From Ectocarpus siliculosus (Eukaryota; Sar; Phaeophyceae; Ectocarpales; Ectocarpaceae): 55,694 bases of DNA. Where the stretch lies: NCBI GenBank assembly GCA_000310025.1, contig FN648530.1, forward strand, positions 1-55,694, read 5' to 3'. Shown here one piece after another: positions 1-9,757 of this stretch (positions are counted from its first letter, which is position 1; every line of letters starts with the position of its first letter). Both the position numbers and the translations under genes were made by a program. The notes under the pieces are model-generated. The model was given only the letters and a program-made list of their open reading frames with translations. It had not been told where the DNA came from and searched no databases.

Positions 1-181
1 GTCCAAGTGTGGGGGAAGCAATGGGCGTGAGGCAGCGGTGCTCAACTGCTTATTTCTCGAGCCCCTCTGCATGAAAAGTGGTTCCGTCTGTTTTGTCGTG
101 CTCGGAGCGCGCGTGTGGGTGAGTGTTTGAAAAATCGCAACAAGCAAATTCTTTATAGTGGAGAAAATTTGTCAATACAAC
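1..181. other. Unique sequence before the satellite array
   Basis: No open frame, repeat or RNA gene is recognised here. The window therefore does not start in a pure telomere; the telomere-type repeats begin just inside it. Confidence 0.5.
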
Positions 182-1257
182 CCTTACCCTAACCCTAACC
201 CTAACCCTAACCCACGTGACAAAATGGGGGCCCTAACCCAAGACATACACCGTGAAAACAGGGATTTTATCCCCAACCCTGTTTTCAATCTCCAACCCTG
301 TTTTCTGTGACACGTGACAAAATGGGGGCCCTAACCCCTGACAAAATGGGGGCCCTAACCAAGACATACACCGTGAAAACAGGGATTCAATCCCCAACCC
401 TGTTTTCAATCTCCAACCCTCTTTTCTGTGACACGTGACAAAATGGGGGCCCTAACCCAAGACATACGCCGTGAAAACAGGGATTCAATCCCCAACCCTG
501 TTTTCAATCTCCAACCCTGTTTTCTGTGACACGTGACAAAATGGGGGCCCTAACCCTAACCCACGTGACAAAATGGGGGCCCTAACCCAACACATACACC
601 GTGAAAACAGGGATTCAATCCCCAACCCTGTTTTCAATCTCCAACCCTGTTTTCTGTGACACGTGACAAAATGGGGGCCCTAACCAAGACATACACCGTG
701 AAAACAGGGATTCAATCCCCAACCCTGTTTTCAATCTCCAACCCTGTTTTCTGTGACACGTGACAAAATGGGGGCCCTAACCCTAACCCTAACCCTAACC
801 CTAACCCTAACCCTAACCCACATGACAAAATGGGAGCCCTAACCCAAGACATACACCGTGAAAACAGGGATTCAATCCCCAACCCTATTGTCAATCACCA
901 GCCCTGTTTTCTGTGACACATGACAAAATGGGGGCCCTAACCCCTGACAAAATAGGGGCCCTAACTAAGACATACACCGTGAAAACAGGGATTCAATCCC
1001 CAACCCTGTTTTCAATCTCCAACCCTGTTTTCTGTGACACGTGACAAAATGGGGGCCCTAACCCAAGACATACACCGTGAAAACAGGGATTCAATCCCCA
1101 ACCCTGTTTTCAATCTCCAACCCTGTTTTCTGTGACGCGTGACAAAACGGGGGCCCTAACCAAGACATACACCGTGAAAACAGGGATTCAATCCCCAACC
1201 CTGTTTTCAATCTCCAACCCTGTTTTCTGTGACACGTGAAAAAATGGGGGCCCTAAC
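182..1257. repeat. Subtelomeric satellite array with CCCTAA blocks
   Basis: A unit of roughly 95 to 130 bp is repeated about ten times. Each unit has three parts: GACAAAATGGGGGCCCTAACC; a hairpin in which GAAAACAGGG and CCCTGTTTTC (10 bp, perfect) flank a loop of about 13 nt; and a second copy of AACCCTGTTTTC ending in TGTGAC. Short half-units (for example near 335-360 and 935-965) suggest unequal exchange. Runs of CCCTAA occur at about 182-214 and 776-820. The C-rich strand is the one given, as expected for a left chromosome end. The repeat structure is seen directly; the subtelomeric position is inferred. Confidence 0.9.
776..820. repeat. Interstitial telomeric repeat (CCCTAA)n
   Basis: About seven consecutive CCCTAA units lie between satellite copies. 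The TTAGGG type is the common telomere sequence of many eukaryotes including brown algae. Its position inside the satellite points to a former chromosome end, a telomere insertion, or recombination among subtelomeres. Confidence 0.85.
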
Positions 1258-1690
1258 CCTGATCGTGGTGTCGAGTGGGGAAGACCGTATTTGATAAGTC
1301 GCACGGGGTGCCTCTGAGCTCGGAACCGATGAGTCGCAAGACCATCGTCTGGCCTAAAAAACAATAGAAGCACAGGGAGGAACGGACAGGGTCGAAGAGA
1401 AGGCTACAATGACTGGAACAGGTCTGAACCCAAAAGAGAAAGAGAAAAAGAGAACTTGAAAAAAGGAGGAAGCAAGCGTCGTTGGAACGACGATTCGGAA
1501 CGACGAAGAGGTCTGTATCGACAAAACGATAAGATACGTCAAACAATCGCCACGGTAGCGTGGGAGCGACAAGGAAGGTTGCGAAACACCTACAGGGCGC
1601 AAACAAACGCTAATGACACAACGACGAAAAGAAAACGAAAACAAATCAATGCTAACAGCAACAGCAGGCACAAGGAACCAAGCATGCCAT
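1258..1690. other. Non-coding junction between satellite and element 1
   Basis: Purine-rich sequence (GAGAAAGAGAAAAAG near 1436) with only short overlapping frames on both strands. A 3' LTR or polypurine tract of element 1 would be expected here. I could not find a matching copy of this stretch on the far side of element 1 (after 19013). Confidence 0.4.
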
Positions 1691-1713
1691 CTTAATAAGG
1701 ACGGGCGACGTCA

Positions 1714-2480
1714 TCATGAAACAAATCGGTCACAACGCCACCACGACATGTCGATGTTGCGACGGATATACTTGAAAAGGGCACTGCGGCTGTGAACTTG
1801 GAGGCACCAGGATCCGGAGACGGCGGTTTCGATGGTGGAGTAGCGGACGTCGGGAATGGCGAGCTTGACGGGTCCAGGGTCGTCCAAGAAGCGGACGACG
1901 TAGAAGTCAGACGGTAGAGGCGGTCCAGACGTCTTGCCCAACCACCACAGTCCATCGTGTGTTTGTACCAGAAGAAGGCGCCAACAGGTAGAAGAGTATT
2001 GGCGAAGCGATTGTCCCATGTCGAACGAGGGACGAGCGAGTGGCCCGGCAAAGCTCTTCCTCCTTTAGTACGCGCCAATTCTCGGGTAGCCGCACCAATA
2101 CATCGCACGATAGCGACGATTCGTATGGCGGTGCTGATCAGGCGAACCTGTCCAGTACCGGAATGTGCGGCTTGGAGTGCTGTGGATCCATGTCACGCTC
2201 GCAAGAAGGGCGAAGAAGGCCTGCCAAATGCGTCTGACATAAGACAGCCATAGTGTCACCACGACCACGAACGGACTGATGTCCACTAATGCGTTCAACC
2301 TCGAGACGTTCGACCGGAGTCCACACGTCGTCTTCCGTAACATGGTAGGGAGGATATTTGTTCGCATAAGCACGTACAGGGTAAGACCGGCAGGCAGAAA
2401 CAGTGGCAAGTCATCGGCGTCGTGCGGATTAGCGCTTGAAACGCACAACCGACGCGCGACGTTTCGAGTCTTGACCCGCC
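1714..2480 (-). pseudogene. Element 1 post-integrase C-terminal region, broken
   Basis: Minus-strand fragments downstream of the integrase, in several frames. One (2138-2326) reads DVWTPVERLEVERISG and another (1714-2019) contains a hydrophobic stretch around YVVRFLDDPGPVKLAIPDV. The position fits the C-terminal tail or chromodomain region of a Ty3/gypsy polyprotein, but no clear chromodomain signature is visible. Function is uncertain. Confidence 0.4.
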
Positions 2481-2802
2481 AGGTCTGACGGAAGATCCAA
2501 AAAGAGCGACTTGGAAGTCAAAGGGCGGCCGTCGGGTGCGTCAGAACACGGGCCCAAAGCCAATATTTTGAACGGGCCAGTCCAGAGCAAAGACAACTTA
2601 GCCCTAAGAACATTGTCACCCGTGCCTGAACGAACACCTTAGCGAATGGCGGATTCGGAGTTGCACACCCAATCCCATCCATCGACATTGTAAGAGGGAA
2701 GCTTGCGTAAAGCGTCCGACAGGGCGAAAATTCGCCGCTCAATCCGGGGAAACGGACAGATTGTGCCGTTCATGGACCAAGTCGTAAGATGGACGTTGGC
2801 CA

Positions 2803-3689
2803 TCAGCAGCAATACTCAAGTTGATCACGATTCAAGCTTTGGTGGCCGCGAGCATAGGGATGCCCATGGGCCGTCATCGGCAAGCGTGGCAGTCGATTCA
2901 CGTGCACCTCGTTGGGCGCTAAGCCAGTAGCGGCAATAACCGAACTATTGTAGGCCAACCTAACGTGCAGCAGATGAGTGTCCCAATCATTCTGTGTCTC
3001 TTTGACGACCATAGCTAACATCTGAGCCATAGTGTGATTGACACGCTCCACACCTCCATTTTCATTGGGATGGTAAGAGCTAGTAGCCACTTTTGCGAAT
3101 AGCAAGACGGGCGTACACAGCCTGCGACAGCAGTTTAAAAGAAAACTGGGAGCGGTTGTTAGACAGGAGACTTAACGGGGAACCCCACAAACGAATATAC
3201 CGGTTGACAAGGATTTCAGCGGTGCCTTCGGCGGTTAAGCTGCAGCCGTAGCCGCGTACATATCAGCACGGCGGCTGAAACGGTCAGTGAAGAGCATAAT
3301 AATGTGTTTCCACGCGGTGTCAACGGGAGGGGACCGAAATAGTCAACGCTCACCGACACAGCAGGGCCCGAAGGCAATGGAGGGCACAAAGTAGGCCATC
3401 GAGAAGTCTGACGAGACGATTTGCGTGCTTGGCATCGCAAACAATGCCGCACGCACCACTTCGTGCAAACACTCATGCAAAGCCACCAATAGAAACGTTC
3501 CAGCATGCTAAGCGTGCGAGCTGTACCGAGGTGACAGGACGCACCAGCGTGGCAGACTTGCATGATCCACGGGCGCATGAGCATGGGAACATAAATCCGA
3601 GTGGGTTCATCGTTGAGAAGGCGAGCAGTACGTCCGCCAGGACGTGTGGTCGCAGACGATAGGGGCGCTGTTTGCTTGCGAACAAGCAA
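2803..3689 (-). pseudogene. Element 1 integrase, broken
   Basis: Two minus-strand frames together cover a retroviral-type integrase. Frame 3216-3689 has the HHCC zinc-binding part (CHAGASCHLG followed by CLRCQ) and the start of the core (VDYFGPLPL, first Asp of the DDE triad). Frame 2803-3105 has the core end SSYHPNENGGVERVNHTMAQ (catalytic Glu in GGVER) and the following GLAPNEVHVNRLPRLPM block. The stretch in between, which should hold the second Asp, is frameshifted. It closely resembles the integrase of element 2, so the two elements are related lineages. Confidence 0.85.
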
Positions 3690-3853
3690 GACGAAACCAT
3701 CATCGTCAACATGTTACCGACCTTTGTTAGACAGGTCTCCAGCAGAGAAGGTCGACGAGCGCACGGAACATGATCCAATAAATCCGAAGGGAGGACCAAA
3801 GGCCGACTCAGCAGAATGAAACGAATTGCTGCATCACACACAGGTTCGTTGCG

Positions 3854-4724
3854 TTACTCGTGGGCCCAACCAGCATGGGAGAAACGTTCGACGGACGCCC
3901 GGAAGTCTAGATCCGCCGAAGAATGTAAAACCGCCTCGATAGAGGAGGGAACCGATTCTTGAGGCGTCGACTGCAACCCGTCCAAAGGTAGAGCAGCAGC
4001 TAAGGCCGAAGGCGAGTTCGCGCGAGCGGTTGACACCAAACCTGGCAAGGACTCCGAAGAGTCGGGGGCAGCAGAAGACTGCAGAGCAGGAGCAACCGAA
4101 GTTGCATTATGCGTCGGAGACGTAGAATCCACTCCATGAGCCAGAGGGGCGGACGGATCAGGGGATAAACCACCAGTACCAGGAGTCGAAACCGAACTGG
4201 ACAATACTCGGGTCGTCGACGATGCCTGGGACGCCGTCGGAGACCATCGAGACGTTCGGGGCGAAGCGGAAATCCGTGTGGGAGGCAGGGAAGGCGGGTC
4301 ATCATAGAAACCATAATCAACCAGCGGGAGCGGCTTGCCTGCCACAACTGCTGTACGACGGTGAGTCCGCGTGGCAATCACTTGGGTAGGATCGAGGGTC
4401 CGACGTGGTGTGGTTGCCGGTGGGACGATCGACGGAGACTCAGGCTCTAGAGCAAAAACATCATCTAAAGACTGATGAAGTGAGCCAGACCAAACGGTTG
4501 GAGGCGGCGCAACCTCTAAGGAGACAAGACGCGGAGCTTCGTGGAAGGCCAGGGAGCGATGGTCCAGATGCCAGATGAAGACGAAAGGCCTGACGACGGG
4601 AGACGCGGACCGTGCCGACGGAAATCGACGAAGTCAGTCGCAGAGGGCGGCAAGCCCACCCAAGACCGAAGTCGGGGGAGTCGGGACTAGCCCACCCAAG
4701 CCAACACCCGCGACCCGATGACAC
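3854..4724 (-). pseudogene. Element 1 linker between RNase H and integrase
   Basis: A 175-residue minus-strand frame (3854-4381), rich in Ser, Pro, Ala and Thr, lies between the RNase H and integrase remnants. A second frame (4461-4724) is of similarly low complexity. No domain is recognised. Element 2 also has a long biased linker at the same place (Gly/Arg-rich there), so an extended spacer may be a trait of this group. Confidence 0.5.
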
Positions 4725-4906
4725 GAAGGTTTAAAGCCACAAGAACCGATGAAAAACACGGCCTCCTTATCCTCAGCCAGGGTCAAACTACTGTGACCAG
4801 ATCGGTCACGTTGGGCCGCATCGATCGGAAGGCGAGAGAGGAAATCAGCGTTGCTATTCGCGGAACCCTTGCGATACTCGAGAGTGTCATTATAGGATAA
4901 TAAGTT

Positions 4907-5353
4907 CTACCCAAGGCTGAACACGGGCATTGTTTTCCCCCACCTTGCCAAAATGCTCAAGAGATTTGTGGTCGGTATCATTGCGAAATTTCGTACCCAC
5001 AAGTAACAACGAAGTCGTTTGATACACCACACGATGCGACCTGCCTCGAGATCGAGGGGAGTCCAATGGCGTTCGGAGTCCAAAGTAGCGCGGCTGATGA
5101 AGACGGTGGGTCGGATGGAGTCATCTGGATGTTCTTGTTCGAGAGTCCCTCCGAACCCATCGCGACTAGCATCACAGTAAAGATGGAAAGGTCGCGAGCC
5201 TTCCGAAACGGCATCCCAATCTGGATAAACCAAAACAGGGAGGTTGGCCAACTCAGACAACAGGACGCGAACGGCTTGCTCCATAGATGGGGTGAAGAGG
5301 AACTTCGCCTGTTTCTTGAGGAGAGTGGTCAGAGGCCAAATGCGTGCTGCCAT
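4907..5353 (-). pseudogene. Element 1 RNase H domain, partly open
   Basis: Minus-strand frame with PFHLYCDASRDGFGGTLEQE (first RNase H Asp), PTVFISRATLDSERHWTPLD (the Glu-containing region) and RIVWCIKRLRCYLWVRNF. This is the Ty3/gypsy RNase H core that follows the RT thumb. The YSDHKPL-type motif should follow but the frame changes near 4980. It degrades the RNA strand of the RNA:DNA hybrid during reverse transcription in intact relatives. Confidence 0.85.
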
Positions 5354-5374
5354 GTTGGGGAGGAAATTACGGTA

Positions 5375-6206
5375 TCAGCTGAGGCGATCGAGAAGAGAAC
5401 GGAGTTGCTTGACATCCTTGGCAATAGACATGTTGGTGAGGGTCGCAACCTTGGCACCGTTAGGCCTTACACCATCGGGAGAGATGGTGTGTCCGAGGAA
5501 ATCCGCTTCTGTAGAGCCGATGGTGACTTTCGGGGGGGTGAGTTTCAAGTTGTGCGTATGCAACCGTTCAAAGAGAGCGCGCATGGTACCAACATGAGAA
5601 GCAGGAGCGTCATGAAAGACGATCAAATCATCCATCCCTTGGCTTCGTTGACAACCTTGCAAAAGCACCCAGGGGCAACAGAACTGCCATGAGGCATCTT
5701 CAAACACTCAAGAAAGGCCGGAAGATGTCACGAATGCCGTCAAAGAGGTTGTATCACGGTGTACCGTGATTTGGTAGAACGAAGATTTCATGTCAAACAA
5801 GGGAATAAATTCGCCCTTTCAACGACTTGTCCAAGGTATCATCAACTCCAGGAATCGGAAGCTGGCTCAATGCACAAAGCTTGTTGAGCTTGCGATAGTT
5901 GACGGTGATGCGAACACCAACAGATTTCTTCGGTATGACAACAAACGGGCTCTAGTAGGGCAAAGTCGAATGTTGGATCAGACCAACGGCAAGATATTGA
6001 TCAAGGATCGCGTCAACTTGTTTCGCCACCGGGGGGTTAACGCGGTATGGGCGAGACGTGCGGGTGCACTGCCAGGACGAACTGTAAGCTGGAAAGAGCG
6101 AACAAGATCCAAAGTCGGCCGGAGAACTCAAAAACACATCATGGTATCCGCATAAGACGTTGTCAAGCTCAGTGATGACATCAGGAGTGAGTCCAACCCG
6201 GACCAA
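5375..6206 (-). pseudogene. Element 1 reverse transcriptase, broken
   Basis: Frame 5952-6206 has the RT entry motif SRPYRVNPPVAKQVDAILD. Frame 5375-5707 has the catalytic-loop region GMDDLIVFHD followed by LKLTPPKVTIGSTEADFLGH and the thumb KQLRSLLDRLS. Between them (about 5700-5950) the fingers and palm are present but cut by stops. The usual aromatic-x-Asp-Asp is GMDD here. Neighbouring domains sit in the expected Ty3/gypsy order. Confidence 0.85.
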
Positions 6207-6401
6207 CAGAAGGCTCCCGGAGATGGCAGGAGAGTTTCTCCCATACTCGGGAAAAACTCTGACGCTGTTCTGGTATCAACCGCTGGAGAAGAGCAGGCGA
6301 AGGCGATGAAGGGAAAGACCCGGCAGAACCAGGATCGTCGTTGCGGTTTGGCGATGGCGTGGGACGCTCATGAAAATTGTACTCGAGAGCATCAGTGGAA
6401 A

Positions 6402-7090
6402 TCAACGCCATCTGCCGAAAACAGGACCCGGAACCCAGTCGCCCGAAGCAGCAGTGGAAGCGTGAGCCGCAGCTTGAAGACCGTCGTTCAAATTGTGGCG
6501 CGACACAGCGCTGAGAGGTACTTTGAATAGGGGAGCCGAAGCTGTACCCAAAATGTCTCCTGTTTCAAGAGAAGAGAAGACCGCAAGCGGGATTCGATGA
6601 CAACCATTTTGTACAAAATGTTCCTCGGAAGAAAATATAGCACATTGTGAAAGCATATCCACTGAATAGTTACCGACGAGGGCTGGAGAGCCATCGCTGC
6701 GCACCAAATTAAACGGAACGAGGCGATCCTCGGGGTGAAGTTGGACGGAATGTTTCCCAGCACAGCGAAGTTGATAACTGCCATCGGTGGCAGACAGGTC
6801 GTGGGCAAACGCAGTGGCACCGCAGTTGTCAGGCTGAGCTAATGTTTTGCTCACCAAAACACGGTCACCATGACGTTTCGCACGCAAAGTGCGGTAAGAG
6901 CGGTCGCTAAACCGCATCCAACTATCTCTGCCGAGGAGCACATCATGGTGCATGACACCATCCGGAACAACGTACGCCCAAACAGCGAGAGAGGAAGTAG
7001 GAAAGCTCTTACGGAGAAACTGAACGCTCAAACGGACAATAGTCGAAGGAAGCACAAATAAAAGACTGCGGAGAACCTGTGTCAAAAAGT
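6402..7090 (-). pseudogene. Element 1 retropepsin-like protease region
   Basis: A minus-strand DTGSPQSF motif lies at 7075-7083 and just after. It is followed in another frame by YVVPDGVMHHDVLLGRDSW (about 6905-6975), which matches the same block in element 2 (YIVPDAAMGHDLILGRDSW). Retropepsins cleave the retroelement polyprotein. The active-site motif and the downstream block are in different frames, so the copy is broken. The residual frame 6402-7673 is long but only partly in the original reading frame. Confidence 0.75.
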
Positions 7091-7449
7091 GCAACACATC
7101 CAAACTGAACAGAGGCCGAACCACTTTGAGTGAGGGTTTAGGTGGTGAAAGAGTCGTCATCGATGGTAACAACACCACCAACCAATCCGGGCCGTGCTCA
7201 GGGAGCGAAGAAGAGGAAGAGGATGGTGGGGTGCACCCGGAAAACACGGCCCAAATAGCGGTGTCATGATCCGACGGAACATTCGGAACGTATGGCGAAC
7301 GCGAATCGTTCAGCCGACGGAGGGCGCGAAGTCGTCCAAAGGCGCTGGTGCGTGGAAGGGTTGACTTCGTCCACCGCGTTTTTGAGATATGTCGTCGGAA
7401 CCTGATCGGAGGAAGGCAGTAGACGAGAGCTGAACTCGGGAGGCGGGGC

Positions 7450-7888
7450 ATTGTGCCGTAAACGACTGCGTACTCGTGGGAGAGCGTTGACCAACAAATT
7501 GAGACCGCCCCATCAAGATGTAGATCGAGAGTCGGGATCATCGGCCTGAAGGGCAAGGCCCCAAATACGGTCGAAGGGACTGGCTTCGGCAAGAATTTTG
7601 TCACCAGATGCGAGAAGATGATCTCGTAACTCGGAGTTTTGGCTAAATTTTGCGCAAGAACCAACGAGCACAATGTTTTCGCGCTCGCATTCCCAAAATA
7701 GGTTGGTCGAAACCACGGACTTCGCGGCCAAACTTCTTGTGTACGGCGGGGTCGGATACTCGCATGATGTTCTGCAAAGCTCTGTGGTCTTCGAAAAGAC
7801 GAGATTTTTCCGCAGCGAAAAACTGTTCAGCGCACAAGCAAACAACACCATCGACCACAAAAGTCGACGGTTTCCATTGGGAAAAAGG
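7450..7888 (-). pseudogene. Element 1 NADAR (YbiA-like) domain, main part
   Basis: The minus strand reads, from the element 2 border inward, PSTFVVDGVVCLCAEQFF, AAEKSRLFEDHRAL, KKFGREVRGFD, then in a second frame ENIVLVGSCAKFSQNSELRD, LASGDKILAEASPFDRIWG and ADDPDSRS, then WGGLNLLVNALPRVRSRLR. These are the successive conserved blocks of NADAR/YbiA proteins (CAEQ, AEK, KFSQN, EASP, DxxWG, ADDP, NLLG). Damage: a one-base frameshift at about 7690-7712 and a TGA at 7513-7515 where the family usually has Trp. NADAR enzymes act on ADP-ribose/NAD-related or riboflavin-pathway N-glycosidic bonds; some remove ADP-ribose from guanine in DNA. It lies between the gag-like region and the protease of element 1. 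Confidence 0.85.
7885..7888. repeat. Target-site duplication of element 2, left copy (AAGG)
   Basis: AAGG directly precedes the TGACG start of the left LTR and is repeated directly after the right LTR at 17621-17624. Four to six base pairs is usual for Ty3/gypsy integration. Confidence 0.8.
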
Positions 7889-8399
7889 TGACGTGCAATC
7901 GGCCGGCGGTGGCCTATTCGCGCCTAGATATTTATGTAGATGTGCCGGTGGGGTCGTGTGTGTTTCGCGTCTCGAAGGTGCGTGCGATCAAAGTGTGTTT
8001 CTTAGGCCTTCGTGGGCCAGGAACAGCAGGGAATTCGAACACTGAAAAAGGGGGGCACTCAACATCGGCTGACACGAGCTAATTGCGCCGCTTCCCTGTA
8101 TCTATCCAATTGCGCCGCTTCACTTTCTCTCCAACTATCTCTCTCTCTCTCAACTGACTGCAATTCCCTCATAAGCTCATCATTCCAACCATAAACCAAA
8201 CCTTCCTCACTTCTAGTCTCCATCTCATACACTTTTCATGACCTTATTTGGCGATATCTCAACCAGAACTAATTCCAACCCTGCTCCCAGAGCCATCATT
8301 CGCAAGTCCATTCCATCACGCCTCAACATATATACTGCGATTAAACTACCCCAAGTCTTCTTACACTGACCAAAACTAGGGTTGGCTTATTGCACGACA
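7889..8399 (-). repeat. Element 2 left LTR (3' LTR)
   Basis: 511 bp, starting TGACGTGCAAT and ending ATTGCACGACA on the plus strand. This is an 11-bp terminal inverted repeat with one mismatch and the canonical TG..CA ends. It is nearly identical to 17106-17620 and to the solo LTR at 30467-30957. It carries a CT-rich microsatellite (CTCTCTCTCTC). Transcription starts, if any, would run on the minus strand. Confidence 0.95.
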
Positions 8400-8413
8400 T
8401 TCGCCCCCCCCAG
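8400..8413 (-). other. Candidate polypurine tract of element 2
   Basis: The minus strand reads CCTGGGGGGGGCGAA immediately before the 3' LTR. This is the expected place for the plus-strand primer of an LTR element. It is interrupted by one C, so the call rests mainly on position. Confidence 0.6.
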
Positions 8414-8723
8414 GTTCAACGCATACTTATCTTCGATCAGTCTCGTTTGATTTGACACTCAACAACAGCGTGCAATACCTGACCTACAACCAATATCTTT
8501 CTCTTGCAACAAGTCCAAACGTTAACCACTAGAATACCAACTCATGTAATACACACACAAATTCCGTCACGACCGTGGTACCACTGCAATATGACTCCAT
8601 CACAAGGTACATTCTTTAGACACAACAACAATTAATTGCTCCAACACATCAATTTTTGACCCGTATTCGACTGCACCACTTGGCACACTTTTCCGCAGTC
8701 CTACGCACTTCAAAATCCAACAC
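8414..8723 (-). other. Element 2 3' untranslated region
   Basis: Plus-strand C/A-rich sequence with no open frame, between the end of the polyprotein (stop near 8724) and the polypurine tract. Nothing else is recognised. Confidence 0.5.
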
Positions 8724-9190
8724 TTAATCATCCTCCAACTCAAACATGTACTTCTTCACACTTTTCGCCGTTCGGTGTGCATGCCAGCACCACGTCCCTG
8801 GATCTTGTACCAAGTTGTCCGTCGTCAGGTTCTTCTCCAGAAGGGCCACATTGATGTTTTTGCCGATGTCCACCAGCTTGATAGTATGCTTGATGCCTTC
8901 TTTCCACCACGATCCGGAGTCACCTGCACCACCTTCGCAAACTGCCACCCAGCCTTTACCGTCTTAAAATATAAATATGCACCAATCATCGCCCTACTTC
9001 GAAGACTCGGCCTACCCCGTGTGTCACAACAAAGTTTGTAATCTTTCTGCACGTGTCTTTCTCCCTTCCTGCTAGCAATCGTCCTCTTTGCACCCTGAAT
9101 ACGGTACCTCCGATACCTAATGTTCCCTCCGGCCGATTGTTCCGGCTGCTCATTCCAATACTTAAGTACCACGTCTCCATATTGCTCCAA
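8724..9190 (-). pseudogene. Element 2 C-terminal tail after the chromodomain, frame-broken
   Basis: Two overlapping minus-strand frames. 8825-9190 contains YLYFKTVKAGWQFAKVVQVT. 8724-8948 continues the sense with SWWKEGIKHTIKLVDIGKNI and ends FELEDD-stop. They join by a one-base shift near 8910. No family is recognised; it looks like a tail after the chromodomain that binds neither a known metal nor a known cofactor. The frame change may be a mutation. Confidence 0.55.
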
Positions 9191-9722
9191 CTCTACTTAC
9201 TTCATGGTCCCACGTACACTTAGCCAACCCCGTCCAATGCGTGTAGTACTGAACCGCCCCCTTTCCACTCATACCTCGACAAATCCTGTGCCTTGATATT
9301 TTACACGGGACCAATTCCTTACTATCCACTTCTTCCTCCACGTCCTCTGCCGTAAGATGGAACGGAGGCGCCAACTCTGAAAACTTATTCAACACATACT
9401 TACTAAAGCCCCAAGGCAAAAACCTTGGCCTATCCTCGTTCTCGTGCTGAGTATAACACTTCTTACACCGATATACCGACACCCTCTCACTAATGTTCTT
9501 TCCTGGCTCATCCTTATTCACGTCCAAAAACAAAATATTCGGGCCCACTTTTTCCCCGTCGAGACCATCGCCTGGACCCACGATCAACACCTTATACGGA
9601 CCGGTCCAATTGGGTGCCAATTTTGGGATCAACGCGAACGATTTTTCTTTTCCCCTGCTATTCTCTCGCGATTTAAGCACGTGTTCCCCCCCACCAGAAA
9701 TCGTACTCTTCTCATCATACAC
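9162..9722 (-). pseudogene. Element 2 integrase C-terminus and chromodomain
   Basis: A 186-residue minus-strand frame. The first part (LAPNWTGPYKVL, about residues 35-50) is the GPF/Y-like module that ends Ty3/gypsy integrases. Near residues 130-175 is a chromodomain-like block: KISRHRICRG, VQYYTHWTGLAKCTWDHE, which resembles the family pattern (Y-Y-V-K-W-x-G, then T-W-E). Chromodomains direct chromovirus integration to marked chromatin. The frame is separated from the integrase frame by a shift near 9780 and from the tail by a shift near 9200, where AAGTAAGTA looks like a small duplication. Confidence 0.75.
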
Positions 9723-9757
9723 TAAGACCCAATCTCCCTTCTTATACTTCGGTCTCT

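Larger units (their letters stand above)
1690..7888 (-). mobile_element. Element 1, 3' part: decayed Ty3/gypsy-like retroelement
   Basis: Reading the minus strand from right to left gives the rest of a NADAR domain, a retropepsin DTG motif, reverse transcriptase, RNase H, a Pro/Ser-rich linker and an integrase. This is the Ty3/gypsy order (PR-RT-RH-IN). Every domain is broken by stops or frameshifts, so no full polyprotein remains. The 5' part continues at 17621-19013, because element 2 has split the element. No LTR pair could be recognised for it. Confidence 0.85.

Noticed and set aside
5066-5692. 208-residue plus-strand frame
   Set aside because: Antisense of the RT/RNase H of element 1, which has clear motifs on the minus strand.
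7889-8082. Plus-strand frames repeated at 7888, 17044 and 30429 with near-identical protein
   Set aside because: They are chance frames inside the LTRs; their repetition is explained by LTR identity.
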